Of a DNA stretch of 64,000 nucleotides, positions 50,298 through 60,147 are shown one piece after another. The stretch lies in the NCBI GenBank assembly GCA_947589185.1, contig CANQCK010000003.1, forward strand, positions 1-64,000, given 5' to 3'. Origin of the DNA: an uncultured Clostridia bacterium (GTDB lineage: Bacteria; Bacillota; Clostridia; Oscillospirales; Ruminococcaceae). The first letter of the stretch is position 1. Every line of letters starts with the position of its first letter. Below the pieces are notes generated by a model. The model had not been told where the DNA came from. It worked only from the letters and a program-made list of their open reading frames with translations, and made no database searches. A program made the position numbers and the translations under genes.

Positions 50298-51577
50298 TAT
50301 TCAGCACCTCCCTTATCATCGCCAGACATAACATATACAGTATCCGGCTTATAGCTTTTTGCAGCCTTAATAATATCCTCTCGCGTTATACTTTTATACT
50401 TTTCTATTGCGTCCTCAGGCGAGAAATCCCTGTTCCAGACGCATAGCTGAGTAAGCCACCAGGTAGCAAGCCCTGATGCACTGTCATTATAAGAACGCAA
50501 AGAGCCGCATACCGCCGTTTTGGCATTATTCAGTTCATCATCTGAAAAGTTGCCCTTTGACATTTCATCAAGCTGTTTAAATATCTCGTCCTTTGCCTTT
50601 TTAATATTAGAATTCTCAACTCCGCTGTCAATCAACATTACGCCCTTTTCGGGAATAATATTTGAAGCACAGTAATAGCAAAGACTCAGCTTTTCTCTGA
50701 CATTCATAAACAGCTTTGAAGACGGCAGCCCTCCGAACATTAGTGAAAATAGTTTTAACTGTTCAGGATCTTTAATATCAGTTTTACACGCAATTACCAT
50801 CTTGCTCTGCAAAACGTCAAATTTTTCATTTACCTCCGCTGTCTTTTCCTTTACAGGGCTGATCGACACATATTCACTTAATGCAAATTCTCTTTCAAGA
50901 CCTTCAAACCTGCTTTTAATAAGTTTTACCGTTTCATCAAAGCTGTCACCTCCTGAAACGGTTATCTCAATTCGGGAAGTTCTCAGCATTTCCTTATATT
51001 CTTTAAAAGCGTCAGCAGAATTTATCTTTTCAAGTACTTCAACCGTTCCGTCCAGAGGAACGCTCGCAGGCTCATTTTGAAAAACAGTTTCCAATGCTTT
51101 ATCTATGGCATAACTTCTTTTGTCGTTGATTTTATTGTTGATATTATCAATTAGCTCTTGTTTGATGATTTCAAAATCACTCTCATTGAAAACTCCGTTC
51201 ACCAGATTTGGAGAAAAAATACAATCAAGCAAAATCTCTGTAACGCTGTTTGTGATGTCCTCATTCTCAAGAGCATACCTGTCGCACACGCAATTTGCTC
51301 CGAGATAGAAAGCCTGACAGTCTCCCAGCCTGAATACGCTTTGCGATATGCCGGCTCCGTAAAGTCTTGCCAGCTCCTTTGTCAGTTTGGTCCTTGTTGT
51401 GTATTTGGAATTAGATGTCTGAAGCACTCTTGTAACTAAAGAATACGCAGACGCTTTCTTTTCATCAACTTTTGAGATAAAGCGAATTCCTATCGTATTT
51501 ACGTTAAACTTCTTATCCTGTATGGTTGTGACATAAATTCCATCTGAAATTTCTTCTCTTTTTTTACAATTTGACAT
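50297..51577 (-). CDS. M16 family protein lacking the zinc motif (YmfF type)
   Basis: A 426-residue pitrilysin-fold protein with no HxxEH where the active partner has it; the equivalent region reads SAYSLVTRVLQTSNSKY. GGLPSSKLFMNVREKLSLCYY (outlined) is the conserved C-terminal region with the Arg-Glu/Tyr pair. It is expected to be the inactive subunit of a YmfF-YmfH pair, as in mitochondrial processing peptidases. GGAGAAGGA precedes the ATG, and a promoter with an extended -10 lies upstream. Confidence 0.85.
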   Translation of the reverse strand: MSNCKKREEISDGIYVTTIQDKKFNVNTIGIRFISKVDEKKASAYSLVTRVLQTSNSKYTTRTKLTKELARLYGAGISQSVFRLGDCQAFYLGANCVCDRYALENEDITNSVTEILLDCIFSPNLVNGVFNESDFEIIKQELIDNINNKINDKRSYAIDKALETVFQNEPASVPLDGTVEVLEKINSADAFKEYKEMLRTSRIEITVSGGDSFDETVKLIKSRFEGLEREFALSEYVSISPVKEKTAEVNEKFDVLQSKMVIACKTDIKDPEQLKLFSLMFGGLPSSKLFMNVREKLSLCYYCASNIIPEKGVMLIDSGVENSNIKKAKDEIFKQLDEMSKGNFSDDELNNAKTAVCGSLRSYNDSASGLATWWLTQLCVWNRDFSPEDAIEKYKSITREDIIKAAKSYKPDTVYVMSGDDKGGAE

Positions 51578-51612
51578 TGTCCTTCTCCATTCAAACTTAC
51601 TTATTAAAAGTT

Positions 51613-51641
51613 ATTATACCATAATTTATTATGTTTTACCA
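51613..51641 (-). promoter_or_regulatory. Candidate promoter of the ymfF-ymfH-lgt-folD unit
   Basis: Minus-strand TATAAT (51613-51618) preceded by an extended TGG; the -35 region at 17-base spacing is weak (GTAA-like). It lies 36 bases upstream of the YmfF-type gene start, between it and dnaE. Confidence 0.5.
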
Positions 51642-51666
51642 CGCTTTTTTTATTTTTCTGCTTTTT

Positions 51667-54600
51667 CTACTTTACTACAATATTATCAACGTCTAAAATT
51701 TCTGAAAGCTGAATTAAAAAATCATTGGTGATCTTAACTCCGGTAATTTCCTTATGCATTGTTTTTTTCTTAATATCATCAAAGTAAAAATACACCTTTG
51801 ACTGTCCTTTATTTTTCTTAGAATACATAACTATATCATTGATCTTCTGCTTTTCAGTTGAATTAAGTTTCAGCCATACAGACTTATCTTTAAGAGAATT
51901 TTCATAAAACTCCAGACTTTCAATATCCTCAGCAATGATTTTCGGAGGCTCGTCGTCTTTAAACGAAACTCTTCCGCTGATAATAAGAATAGAACCGTCT
52001 CCCAGTATGCTCTTGAATTGTTCGAAAAGGTTAGGAAAAATTATAACCTCTGCCTCGCCTGTCTGATCTTCAAATCTCGTGAATGCCATTTGCGAATTAC
52101 TTTTAGTCGTATACAGCTTTTTATAAGAGAGCATAGCAAAAATCTTTACCTTATCATCGTCTTTGTATTTCGATGTAAAATTAATTTCCTCTCCCTGATT
52201 TACTATATCGCCGATCGGGGTAAATCTTGATGCTCTGACTATTGCCGAATAACTGTCAAGCGGATGCCCCGACACATAGATACCAAGTATCTGCTTTTCC
52301 ATTGCCAATAGCTCGTTTTTATCAAATTCAGCTACATATGGTATTTCAAGCTCCATAGAAGTATCGTTACTTTCAGATAAATCTCCGAACAGATCCATTT
52401 GTCCGGAAATATTTCTACGTCTGTTATCGTTAAGGCTTTGCAGAATCATTTCATAACTTTGTATCATTTGCCGTCTGTTAGTCGGGAAACAGTCAAATGC
52501 CCCGCTTTTTATAAGAGCCTCAACCGCTCTGACATTAATATCATCATACATTCTCTCACAGAAATCCTGAAGCGATTTGTAGTTTCCCTTCATATTACGC
52601 TCGGCAATGATTTTAGCTATAACCCCTCTGCCGAGAGATTTTATCGCCAAAAGTGCAAAACGTATGCCTTTATCCTCTGCAACGAATCCCTCTTGGCTTT
52701 TGTTAATGTCGAGATTAAGCATTCTCACATGATTTTTCTCGCACTCGTTAATGTATTCAACGAGCTTTGACGTGCTATCCGTAATTACAGAAGTCATAAG
52801 CGACGCCATATAAGGCTTGTAATAATGACATTTAAGGTATGCAGTCTGATAAGCAACAGTTGCATAAGCCGCAGCGTGAGATTTATTAAAAGCATATGAC
52901 GCAAAGGAAGTCATTTCATCAAATATTTCATTTGCAACGCTCTCCTCAACTCCATTTGCAATCGCTCCAACGCAGTTGACCGTTCCGTCAGGATTTTTCT
53001 CTCCGTAAATAAAAGCCTTACGCTCCGCCTCCAATACCTTATGCTTTTTCTTAGCCATTGCACGTCTTACAATATCGGCTCTGCCGTAGGAATATCCCGC
53101 AAGTGTTCTAAAAATCTGCATAACCTGCTCCTGATACACAATACATCCGTAGGTTACGTCTAAAATATCTCTTAAAAGCGGAGTTTTATAGTTTACATAT
53201 TCCGGATTGTGACGGTTTCTAATATACGTCGGTATAGAATCCATAGGTCCCGGACGGTACAGAGAAATTACAGCTATCAAATCCTCAAGCCTCTCCGGCT
53301 GTAACCTCATAATAGTCGCAGTCATTCCTGCACTTTCAAACTGAAACACACCTTCCGTTTTACCTTTTGACAGCATTTCAAAAACAGCCTTGTCATCAAA
53401 TGAAATGTTTTTTATATCAAAATCCGGCTCGGTATCACGAACAAGCTTTTGACAGTTATTTATTACTGTCAGGTTGCGAAGACCCAAAAAATCTATCTTT
53501 AAAAGTCCGAGACTTTCCAAAACCGTCATTGTATATTGGGTCACGATCTGCCCGTCGTTGCTCTGCAGCGGAACATATTCATCAACCGGCTCTTTGGTAA
53601 TTACCACTCCTGCGGCATGGGTAGAAGTGTTTCTAGGCATTCCCTCAACCTTTTTAGCCATGTCTAAAAGCTCTCTGATTTTCTGATCCTTACTATATAA
53701 TTCCCTTAGGTCAGAAGACTTTTCCAAAGCTTTTTCAATAGTTATATTAAGTTCTCTCGGAATGAGCTTTGCAACCATATCTGCTGTCTGATAAGGAAGT
53801 GCCATTGCTCTTGCAACGTCCCTTATAGACGCTCTTGCCGCCAATGTACCGAATGTCACTATCTGAGCAACGTGGTCTGAACCGTATTTGTTCTGAACAT
53901 AATCTATAACATTCTGCCGCCCGTCAATACAGAAATCTATATCAAAGTCGGGCATAGAAACCCTTTCTGGGTTCAAAAACCTCTCAAAGAGAAGGTTATA
54001 TTTCAGCGGATCAATTTCCGTTATGCCAATACAATAAGCACATAGACTTCCTGCTCCCGAACCCCTTCCCGGTCCTACGGGTATTCCGTGCTGCTTTGCA
54101 TAGTTTATAAAATCCCAGACTATCAGATAGTAGTCAACATACCCCATCTGACAGATAATATCGATCTCATAAGAAAGCCTTTTATAGGCTTCACTTGTCG
54201 GGCTGCCGTACCTCTTCTTCAAACCCTTTTCGCACATATCTTTAAAATATTCAGTATTATCATTAACACCGTCAATGTGAAAATAAGGCAGTTTTGTCTT
54301 GCCGAATTCAAATTCGACATTACACATATCGGCAATAATTCTTGTGTTTGAAACAGCCTGCGGAGTGCTTTTGAAAAGATCGAGCATTTCGTCTCCGCTC
54401 TTTACATAGAACTCCTCTGTTGGAAATTCAAGCGACTTCGGGTCGTTTACAGTTGTATTTGTCGAAATGCACATTAAAATCCTCTGCGAATTAGCGTCTT
54501 CCTTTGAAATGTAGTGACAGTCGTTCGTTGCTGCCAAAGGTATACCCGTTTCCTCAGACAACTTAAACTGAAGCGGCAGAATCCTTTCCTGATCATAAAA

Positions 54601-55137
54601 CTTATGGTTCTGAACTTCAATATAATAGTTTCCGTCTCCGAAGATCTCCCTATAGAGCAATGCTGTTTCCTTAGCACCGTTGTAATCATTATTTGACAGT
54701 TTTCTTGCAATCTCTCCTGCCAGGCAGGCAGACAAACATATAAGTCCTTCACTGTGCTTTTTCAGACACTCTAAATCAACTCTCGGCTTTGAATAAAACC
54801 CCTCGGTATAACCTATTGAAACAAGCTTAATAAGATTTTTATAGCCCGTCATATTTTTGCACAGCAAAATCAAATGATAAGGAGATGTATCAATGCGGTT
54901 TACCTTATCGAATCTGGTTCTGGGAGCAACATAAACCTCACAGCCGATTATGGGCTTAATACCCTTTTTTTTACACTCGTTATAGAACTCAACAGCGGCG
55001 TACATATTTCCGTGGTCGGTTACAGCTATTGCGTCCTGTCCTAATTCTTTTGCCTTTTTAACAAGTTCGCTTATTCTGCATGCTCCGTCAAGAAGCGAAT
55101 ACTCGCTGTGAACGTGCAAATGCACAAAATCAGTCAT
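51667..55137 (-). CDS. dnaE: DNA polymerase III subunit alpha (DnaE type)
   Basis: A replicative DNA polymerase of the DnaE1/DnaE3 kind, 1156 residues. The N-terminal PHP domain has HLHVHSEYSLLDGA and VTDHGNMY. The catalytic part shows GPGRGSGAGSLCAYCIGI, MPDFDIDFCIDGR (catalytic Asp), NTSTHAAGVVI, DFLGLRNLTV and ISLYRPGPMDSIP. The tail holds helix-hairpin-helix repeats and an OB fold (about 1000-1100). I prefer the ATG at 55137, nine bases after AAGGAG; a TTG at 55143 is possible. PolC, the other Firmicutes replicase, is not in the window. Confidence 0.95.
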   Translation of the reverse strand: MTDFVHLHVHSEYSLLDGACRISELVKKAKELGQDAIAVTDHGNMYAAVEFYNECKKKGIKPIIGCEVYVAPRTRFDKVNRIDTSPYHLILLCKNMTGYKNLIKLVSIGYTEGFYSKPRVDLECLKKHSEGLICLSACLAGEIARKLSNNDYNGAKETALLYREIFGDGNYYIEVQNHKFYDQERILPLQFKLSEETGIPLAATNDCHYISKEDANSQRILMCISTNTTVNDPKSLEFPTEEFYVKSGDEMLDLFKSTPQAVSNTRIIADMCNVEFEFGKTKLPYFHIDGVNDNTEYFKDMCEKGLKKRYGSPTSEAYKRLSYEIDIICQMGYVDYYLIVWDFINYAKQHGIPVGPGRGSGAGSLCAYCIGITEIDPLKYNLLFERFLNPERVSMPDFDIDFCIDGRQNVIDYVQNKYGSDHVAQIVTFGTLAARASIRDVARAMALPYQTADMVAKLIPRELNITIEKALEKSSDLRELYSKDQKIRELLDMAKKVEGMPRNTSTHAAGVVITKEPVDEYVPLQSNDGQIVTQYTMTVLESLGLLKIDFLGLRNLTVINNCQKLVRDTEPDFDIKNISFDDKAVFEMLSKGKTEGVFQFESAGMTATIMRLQPERLEDLIAVISLYRPGPMDSIPTYIRNRHNPEYVNYKTPLLRDILDVTYGCIVYQEQVMQIFRTLAGYSYGRADIVRRAMAKKKHKVLEAERKAFIYGEKNPDGTVNCVGAIANGVEESVANEIFDEMTSFASYAFNKSHAAAYATVAYQTAYLKCHYYKPYMASLMTSVITDSTSKLVEYINECEKNHVRMLNLDINKSQEGFVAEDKGIRFALLAIKSLGRGVIAKIIAERNMKGNYKSLQDFCERMYDDINVRAVEALIKSGAFDCFPTNRRQMIQSYEMILQSLNDNRRRNISGQMDLFGDLSESNDTSMELEIPYVAEFDKNELLAMEKQILGIYVSGHPLDSYSAIVRASRFTPIGDIVNQGEEINFTSKYKDDDKVKIFAMLSYKKLYTTKSNSQMAFTRFEDQTGEAEVIIFPNLFEQFKSILGDGSILIISGRVSFKDDEPPKIIAEDIESLEFYENSLKDKSVWLKLNSTEKQKINDIVMYSKKNKGQSKVYFYFDDIKKKTMHKEITGVKITNDFLIQLSEILDVDNIVVK

Positions 55138-55174
55138 ACCCAACCGCTCCTTTCTAAAATTCGCTGTTCAAGCT

Positions 55175-55212
55175 AAACAAATTGAGGCTTGAAAACAAAA
55201 ATCACAAGCCTC
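55175..55212 (-). terminator. Terminator between the 96-aa membrane protein gene and dnaE
   Basis: GAGGCTTG (55205-55212) pairs with CAAGCCTC (55184-55191) on the minus strand, followed by AATTTGTTT. The T run is short, so read-through to dnaE is possible. Confidence 0.6.
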
Positions 55213-55221
55213 TTAATAAAA

Positions 55222-55512
55222 TCAATTATGAGAATAATGCTTTTGATAAATGAGATAAAGAAGTCCTGTCAGACCGATAATATTCAAGATAAAAACAAAA
55301 ACAAATCCGCCTGTTCCGATGCCGCCGGACATTTTTACAATGGACGAAATCATCATAACAACGCCCATTGAAGCAAGGGTATATCCAGTTTCCTCTGTGA
55401 ATTCTACCTTGTTGTTTTCATTTGATTTCTTTTTCTTTGCGTCTATGACCGTCTTTATCAGCCACACTCCCGATGCTGTAAGCAAAACCCCCAACAATAA
55501 AATGATGATCAT
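55222..55512 (-). CDS. Small integral membrane protein, 96 aa
   Basis: An unrecognised protein with three hydrophobic segments (about 2-20, 45-62 and 68-88) separated by a short Lys/Asn-rich loop. GGGAGG lies seven bases before the ATG, so translation is well supported. It lies between whiA and dnaE and ends in a hairpin. No function can be proposed from sequence. Confidence 0.65.
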   Translation of the reverse strand: MIIILLLGVLLTASGVWLIKTVIDAKKKKSNENNKVEFTEETGYTLASMGVVMMISSIVKMSGGIGTGGFVFVFILNIIGLTGLLYLIYQKHYSHN

Positions 55513-55557
55513 AATTGTACCTCCCTTTTTTGTTCTTTTTATTTTAAGCAGTTAAAA

Positions 55558-56487
55558 TTATTTTTTTCTTTTATTTCCTGCTTTTTTCTGACGAATTTCA
55601 TCTGCTGCTGTTCGTATGCGTTCAAGCCTGTGATTTGCACCGGAACGTGAAATCGGCGGATTTAATGCAAGACCTAATTCCTTTAAGCTGTAATCAGGAT
55701 TGTTGTATCTTATCTCTGCTATTTCCCTCAAATCGTCTGAAAGACTTGCAAATCCTATTGTTTTTTCGATAAGCTCAATATCCTCGATTTGCCTTTCCGC
55801 CGCCTTTAATGATTTTTCTATATTGGCGTTGTCGCAATTCACGGCTCTGTTGATCTTATTTCTCACATCCTTTAAAATTTTTATGTTCATAATCTCAAGA
55901 CTGGCTTTTGAAGCCCCCATAAGCGTTAGCATATCCTCTATGTTTTCGCTTTCCTTTATATAAACTATATTGGTGTTTTTTCTCTCTGTGTGCTTTGCCA
56001 AAATACCAAAGTAATCAATAAGAATAATTCCGAAATCATTGCATAACTCCAAACTCGGCATTACAAATTCTATATGATATTCCTTGTTAGGGTCTATAAT
56101 ACTTCCGCAGGCAAGAAAAATACCTGCTATCAAATTCGGAACAAGCCTTTTCTTTGGCAAATCGTTTTCTAAAAGCCTTTTGTCTTTAACTTTAAAAAAG
56201 TTCAAAATAAATTCTCTGTCTTTTTCGTCGTCTGCACTGACTGTAAATAAATTCGACTTTTCCGATTTTCTTAAATCCCTTATTTTTACTGCACTATGAC
56301 CGCAGATCTTGTTTAACTGATTAGCTGTGAACCGAGCAACCTTTTCATTTTCAGTAACCAATGTAATACTATCTTTATCAAAGCTCTTCGACAGCTTTAA
56401 AATTCCCAAAACCGCTGCGTTAGCCTTGTCAAAGGAATTCAGATTATCAATAATTTCCGATTTGACCTGATACGAAAAAGACTCCAT
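55558..56487 (-). CDS. whiA: DNA-binding protein WhiA
   Basis: A conserved Gram-positive protein with two LAGLIDADG-like domains and a C-terminal helix-turn-helix; it affects cell division and chromosome segregation in Bacillus and sporulation in Streptomyces. Visible are RLVPNLIAGIFLACGSIIDPNKEYHIEF (outlined, about 115-140) and SLKELGLALNPPISRSGANHRLERI (outlined, about 265-290). At 309 residues it has normal length. It lies 15 bases after rapZ. The yvcK gene that usually sits between rapZ and whiA is missing here. Confidence 0.93.
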   Translation of the reverse strand: MESFSYQVKSEIIDNLNSFDKANAAVLGILKLSKSFDKDSITLVTENEKVARFTANQLNKICGHSAVKIRDLRKSEKSNLFTVSADDEKDREFILNFFKVKDKRLLENDLPKKRLVPNLIAGIFLACGSIIDPNKEYHIEFVMPSLELCNDFGIILIDYFGILAKHTERKNTNIVYIKESENIEDMLTLMGASKASLEIMNIKILKDVRNKINRAVNCDNANIEKSLKAAERQIEDIELIEKTIGFASLSDDLREIAEIRYNNPDYSLKELGLALNPPISRSGANHRLERIRTAADEIRQKKAGNKRKK

Positions 56488-56502
56488 TATATCACCCTGA
56501 AC

Positions 56503-57378
56503 TTATGTGTACTTATTTATATCTCTGTGTGAGATCCTTACCTTGTGATACTTCTTTGACAGATATTTCATCATATTTTCAGCAAAGGTAACGCTTCTAT
56601 GCTTACCTCCCGTACAGCCAAAGGCTATAATAAGCTGACTCTTGCCCTCTTTCTTATAAAGAGGAATAAGAAAATCCATCAGATCCTCCAATTTTGCTTT
56701 AAGCTCAACAGACTGTTCAAACTTCATCACATAGCCTGATACCTCTTTGCAAAGACCTGTTTTTGGTCTCAGCTCATCAACATAATACGGATTAGGCAGA
56801 CACCTTACGTCAAAGACCAGATCCGCCTCTCTCATCGGACCGTACTTATATCCGAATGACATTATATCGATCTGCATAAACTCATCATCGTCGGTCAAAA
56901 ACATACTTTTTACCTTTTCTCTAAGCTGATTTGCCGACAGAAACGACGAGTCGATAAAATAATCGGAAATACCCTTTACATTGGCAAGCATATCACGCTC
57001 TGTCTGAATTGCTTTTTCAATATTTCCCTTCATTAGTCCGTCAAGCGGATGCTTTCTTCTTGTTTCCTTATATCGTCTTATAATAACTTCGTCGCTTGCG
57101 TCCAAAAACAGAACCTTTAAATTCATTTGCTCTTTTTGAAGCTGTTTTATCGTATCATAAAGCTGGCTGAAAAAATTACCTCCTCTGACATCAGTTACAA
57201 AAGCAACCTTATCAGTCATACCTGCACTTATTCCTTTCGTTATATCCGAAAACTTCAGTATCAGCTCAGGCGGCATATTGTCAATACAGTAATATCCCAT
57301 ATCTTCCAGAACATTTACAACTGTTGATTTCCCGGAGCCTGATACCCCTGTTATAATAACAAACTCCATATCTTTCAA
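56503..57378 (-). CDS. rapZ: RNase adapter protein RapZ (YvcJ)
   Basis: A 291-residue P-loop protein. The N-terminal domain has Walker A ITGVSGSGKSTVVNVL (about 8-23) and DNMPPEL. The C-terminal domain has DVRCLPNPYY and IAFGCTGGKHRSVTFAE. In proteobacteria it targets the GlmY/GlmZ RNAs; in Firmicutes YvcJ hydrolyses GTP and affects competence and cell envelope processes. The start is a TTG at 57378 with AAAGGA nine bases upstream. It sits in the murB-rapZ-whiA run. Confidence 0.94.
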   Translation of the reverse strand: MKDMEFVIITGVSGSGKSTVVNVLEDMGYYCIDNMPPELILKFSDITKGISAGMTDKVAFVTDVRGGNFFSQLYDTIKQLQKEQMNLKVLFLDASDEVIIRRYKETRRKHPLDGLMKGNIEKAIQTERDMLANVKGISDYFIDSSFLSANQLREKVKSMFLTDDDEFMQIDIMSFGYKYGPMREADLVFDVRCLPNPYYVDELRPKTGLCKEVSGYVMKFEQSVELKAKLEDLMDFLIPLYKKEGKSQLIIAFGCTGGKHRSVTFAENMMKYLSKKYHKVRISHRDINKYT

Positions 57379-57439
57379 TCAAATTCATCCTTTCAAATTT
57401 ACACTTCTTCAAAGCTAGTTCAATGCCTTAAAGCCATAC

Positions 57440-58360
57440 TTAATCGTATTTTACTATCTCCACTTCACACTCGAGAAAATAACCGGTTTTCTCCTTTACT
57501 GTTTCCTGTACCTTTTTTATAAGCTCTGTAACGTCCTTAAACGTAGCGTTGCCCTTGTTTATTACAAAACCGCAGTGCTTGTTTGAGACCTCAGCATTTC
57601 CCACGCAAAAGCCACGCAAACCGCAGTCTTCAATGAGCTTTCCTGCAAACTGCCCTGTTGGTCTTTTGAACGTAGAACCTCCGTTTGGATATTCCAAAGG
57701 CTGCTTGCTTTTTCTGCGGTTTAAATAATCGTCCATTAAAGACTTTATTTCAGACTTTTCCTTTTTAACCAACTTAAACACAGCTTCGGTCACAATAAAA
57801 CCGTTCTGTTGGAATAAGCTATGCCGATAGGATAAATCCATATCATCAACGCTTATTTCTGACATACTTCCATTATTAATTGCCTTGACTGAAACTAAAA
57901 CATCTTTTATCTCACCGCCGTATGCACCTGCATTCATATAAACTGCTCCGCCTACGGTTCCCGGTATCCCAAAAGCGAATTCCAAACCGCCCAATCCGTT
58001 TTCGTAGGCAAATCTGCAAACATTCATAAGAGAACAGCCCGCTTCAGCTTTTATTGTTGTATCGCCAATCAGTCTTATTGATGAAAAATCACTGCCTAAA
58101 TGAAATATCACTCCGTTATATCCTCTGTCATCAAAAAGCAGATTAGAACCCTTGCCTAAAACAAAATACGGATAATTAAAATCTTCGGCAAACTGAATAA
58201 GCTCTCTTAAACACTCACTGCTGTTTATTGATATAAAAGCCTTACACGGACCTCCGATCTTAAAAGTAGTATGATTTTTCAAGTTCTCATTATGTAAAAC
58301 ATCACAGCCGTATTTCTCAGCCTTTTGTATTATTTTCTCAATAACATTGTCTTCTTTCAC
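57440..58360 (-). CDS. murB: UDP-N-acetylenolpyruvoylglucosamine reductase
   Basis: The FAD enzyme completing UDP-N-acetylmuramate synthesis for peptidoglycan. The 306-residue chain is the type II form: TTFKIGGPCKAFI, LGKGSNLLFDDRGYNGVIFHL (outlined), FAFGIPGTVGGAVYMNAGAYGGEI (outlined), YRHSLFQ, NGGSTFKRP (catalytic Ser) and GNAEVSNKHCGFVIN. The start is a GTG at 58360 with GGGGG seven bases upstream. It follows the PHP gene and precedes rapZ. Confidence 0.95.
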   Translation of the reverse strand: MKEDNVIEKIIQKAEKYGCDVLHNENLKNHTTFKIGGPCKAFISINSSECLRELIQFAEDFNYPYFVLGKGSNLLFDDRGYNGVIFHLGSDFSSIRLIGDTTIKAEAGCSLMNVCRFAYENGLGGLEFAFGIPGTVGGAVYMNAGAYGGEIKDVLVSVKAINNGSMSEISVDDMDLSYRHSLFQQNGFIVTEAVFKLVKKEKSEIKSLMDDYLNRRKSKQPLEYPNGGSTFKRPTGQFAGKLIEDCGLRGFCVGNAEVSNKHCGFVINKGNATFKDVTELIKKVQETVKEKTGYFLECEVEIVKYD

Positions 58361-58383
58361 AAGCTATCCCCCACTAATAATCT

Positions 58384-59106
58384 TTATAGCTCAATCCACG
58401 GACGTTTGTTTTTTATTCTCTCTTTTAATTTTTCCAAATCTTTGTTTATAATAAGCTTTTCAGGAAAATCCAGTTCATCAAGCAGTTTTTCTACATTCTT
58501 AACTTCTCCGATATTATAGCAGAAATGTGCGTCAGAATCCACTGCAACAGGCGTCTCATACTTTTTGCACGCCTTTATGAGATCAACTATCTTATCCCTT
58601 TTTGTCCTTCCCGAAAGCAATGACGCTTCGTTCAGTTCAACCAGCTTGTCATACTCTTTAAACAGCTTTGCGAGGTCATCTGCATTATAATCAATATCTC
58701 CCGTTGTAGGATGACCTATCAAATCAATGTGTATATTTAAACATACTTTTTTGTAAGTATCAAAAAGCTCCTTTGAATTTTCAGGCCAGAAAACCGGACT
58801 GTGTAAAGACGCTGCAACCCACTCAAGTCTGCTTAATACACGTTCGCTTATGTCAAGCGTACCATTTGAATTGCATATATTGGCTTCAACGCCCTTCAAT
58901 ACTCTTACACCCTCAATTTTGTCGGGAAGTATTCCGAGATTTTCAATATGCCATATGTGCGGAGAATCAGGTTCCATGGGAGCATGGTCAGTCATAGCTA
59001 TTATCTTAATGCCTTTTTGAACCGCTGATCTGCAGTTTTCCATAATTGTAGAATATGCGTGAGTTGACGCTAATGTATGCGTGTGTAAATCTGCTTCATA
59101 TTTCAT
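58384..59106 (-). CDS. PHP-domain phosphatase (YcdX-like)
   Basis: A 240-residue PHP-family metal hydrolase. Metal ligands are visible in ADLHTHTLAS (about 6-15), MTDHAPM (about 41), VLKGVEANI (about 72), ASLHSPVF, IDLIGHPTTG and VAVDSDAHF. The order matches the YcdX group, whose members act on small phosphorylated substrates and are often mislabelled histidinol phosphatases. No histidine genes are near. It lies between hprK and murB, a common order in Clostridia. Confidence 0.85.
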   Translation of the reverse strand: MKYEADLHTHTLASTHAYSTIMENCRSAVQKGIKIIAMTDHAPMEPDSPHIWHIENLGILPDKIEGVRVLKGVEANICNSNGTLDISERVLSRLEWVAASLHSPVFWPENSKELFDTYKKVCLNIHIDLIGHPTTGDIDYNADDLAKLFKEYDKLVELNEASLLSGRTKRDKIVDLIKACKKYETPVAVDSDAHFCYNIGEVKNVEKLLDELDFPEKLIINKDLEKLKERIKNKRPWIEL

Positions 59107-59165
59107 ATATCTTTAATTACCCTGTTTACCTTTCGTTATCTAATATTCTATATTCCATTTTGATA

Positions 59166-60125
59166 TTAAAAAGCGTCCCAGCTTTTAACGGTATCTTTCT
59201 TATCTACCTCTAATCCGAGATTATCCAAAAGTTCCTGAGCCGCGTTATACCCCATCTTCTTCTGACGGTTGTTCATAGCGGCAACCTCTAAAATAATAGC
59301 TAAGTTTCTTCCCGGCTTTATCGGAATCGTAAGACTAGGTATCTGTATACCGAAAATGGTTGTATACTCGTTGTCGACTCCCATACGGTCATAAACCTTT
59401 GTAGGATCCCAAGTCTCAAGCTCAACGACTAAGTCGATTTTCTCGGTAACCTTAACAGCACCCATACCAAATAAGCGTCTTGTATTTATAATTCCCACGC
59501 CTCTCAGCTCTAAAAAGTGCCTTATATTATCAGGCGACGAACCTACCAAACTCTTGTTTGAAACCTTTCTTATTTCAACTGCATCGTCAGCAACAAGCCT
59601 GTGTCCTCTTTTTACAAGCTCAACAGCCGTCTCGCTCTTTCCCACTCCGCTTTCCCCGACAATAAGCAATCCTTCTCCGTATACCTCAATAAGTACCCCG
59701 TGACGGGTAATTCTCGGTGCAAGATGTAAATTCAAAAATCCAATCAGTGCCGCAATAAAGCTTGTTGTGCTCTCTTCTGTTCTCAGCAAAGGTATATCGT
59801 ACTTTTTTGCTGCCTCTATAATCTCAGGAAATATTTCATGTCCCCTTGCAACAACTAACGCCGGGATCTTTGTTTCAAAAAGCTTGCTTACAGCCCTTCT
59901 TCTCTCTTCAGACGATATTGAACCCAAAAAGGCAAATTCCATATTTCCGCATACCTGTATACGCTCAGAGTTGAAATATTCGTAAAAACCTTTAAGCTGA
60001 AGTCCGGGTCTGTTCAAATCATTGTCGGAAATCAAAATGTCATCCAAATTATCAGGTGCACTTATCACCTCTAATCTGAACTCGTCAATAATACGCCTTA
60101 ACGCAACTGTATATACTTCACTCAT
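59166..60125 (-). CDS. hprK: HPr kinase/phosphorylase
   Basis: Controls carbon catabolite repression by phosphorylating or dephosphorylating Ser46 of HPr. The 319-residue chain has an N-terminal sensor domain (1-128), then the catalytic domain with GVLIEVYGEGLLIVGESGVGKSETA (outlined; Walker A, about 150-162), HRLVADDAVEI, LRGVGIINTRRLFG and IKPGRNLAIILEVAAMNNRQKKMGYN (outlined; HPrK signature). AAGGAGG precedes the ATG. It lies 22 bases after the YnbB-type gene. Confidence 0.96.
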   Translation of the reverse strand: MSEVYTVALRRIIDEFRLEVISAPDNLDDILISDNDLNRPGLQLKGFYEYFNSERIQVCGNMEFAFLGSISSEERRRAVSKLFETKIPALVVARGHEIFPEIIEAAKKYDIPLLRTEESTTSFIAALIGFLNLHLAPRITRHGVLIEVYGEGLLIVGESGVGKSETAVELVKRGHRLVADDAVEIRKVSNKSLVGSSPDNIRHFLELRGVGIINTRRLFGMGAVKVTEKIDLVVELETWDPTKVYDRMGVDNEYTTIFGIQIPSLTIPIKPGRNLAIILEVAAMNNRQKKMGYNAAQELLDNLGLEVDKKDTVKSWDAF

Positions 60126-60147
60126 AAACGTACCTCCTTTTTAAACC

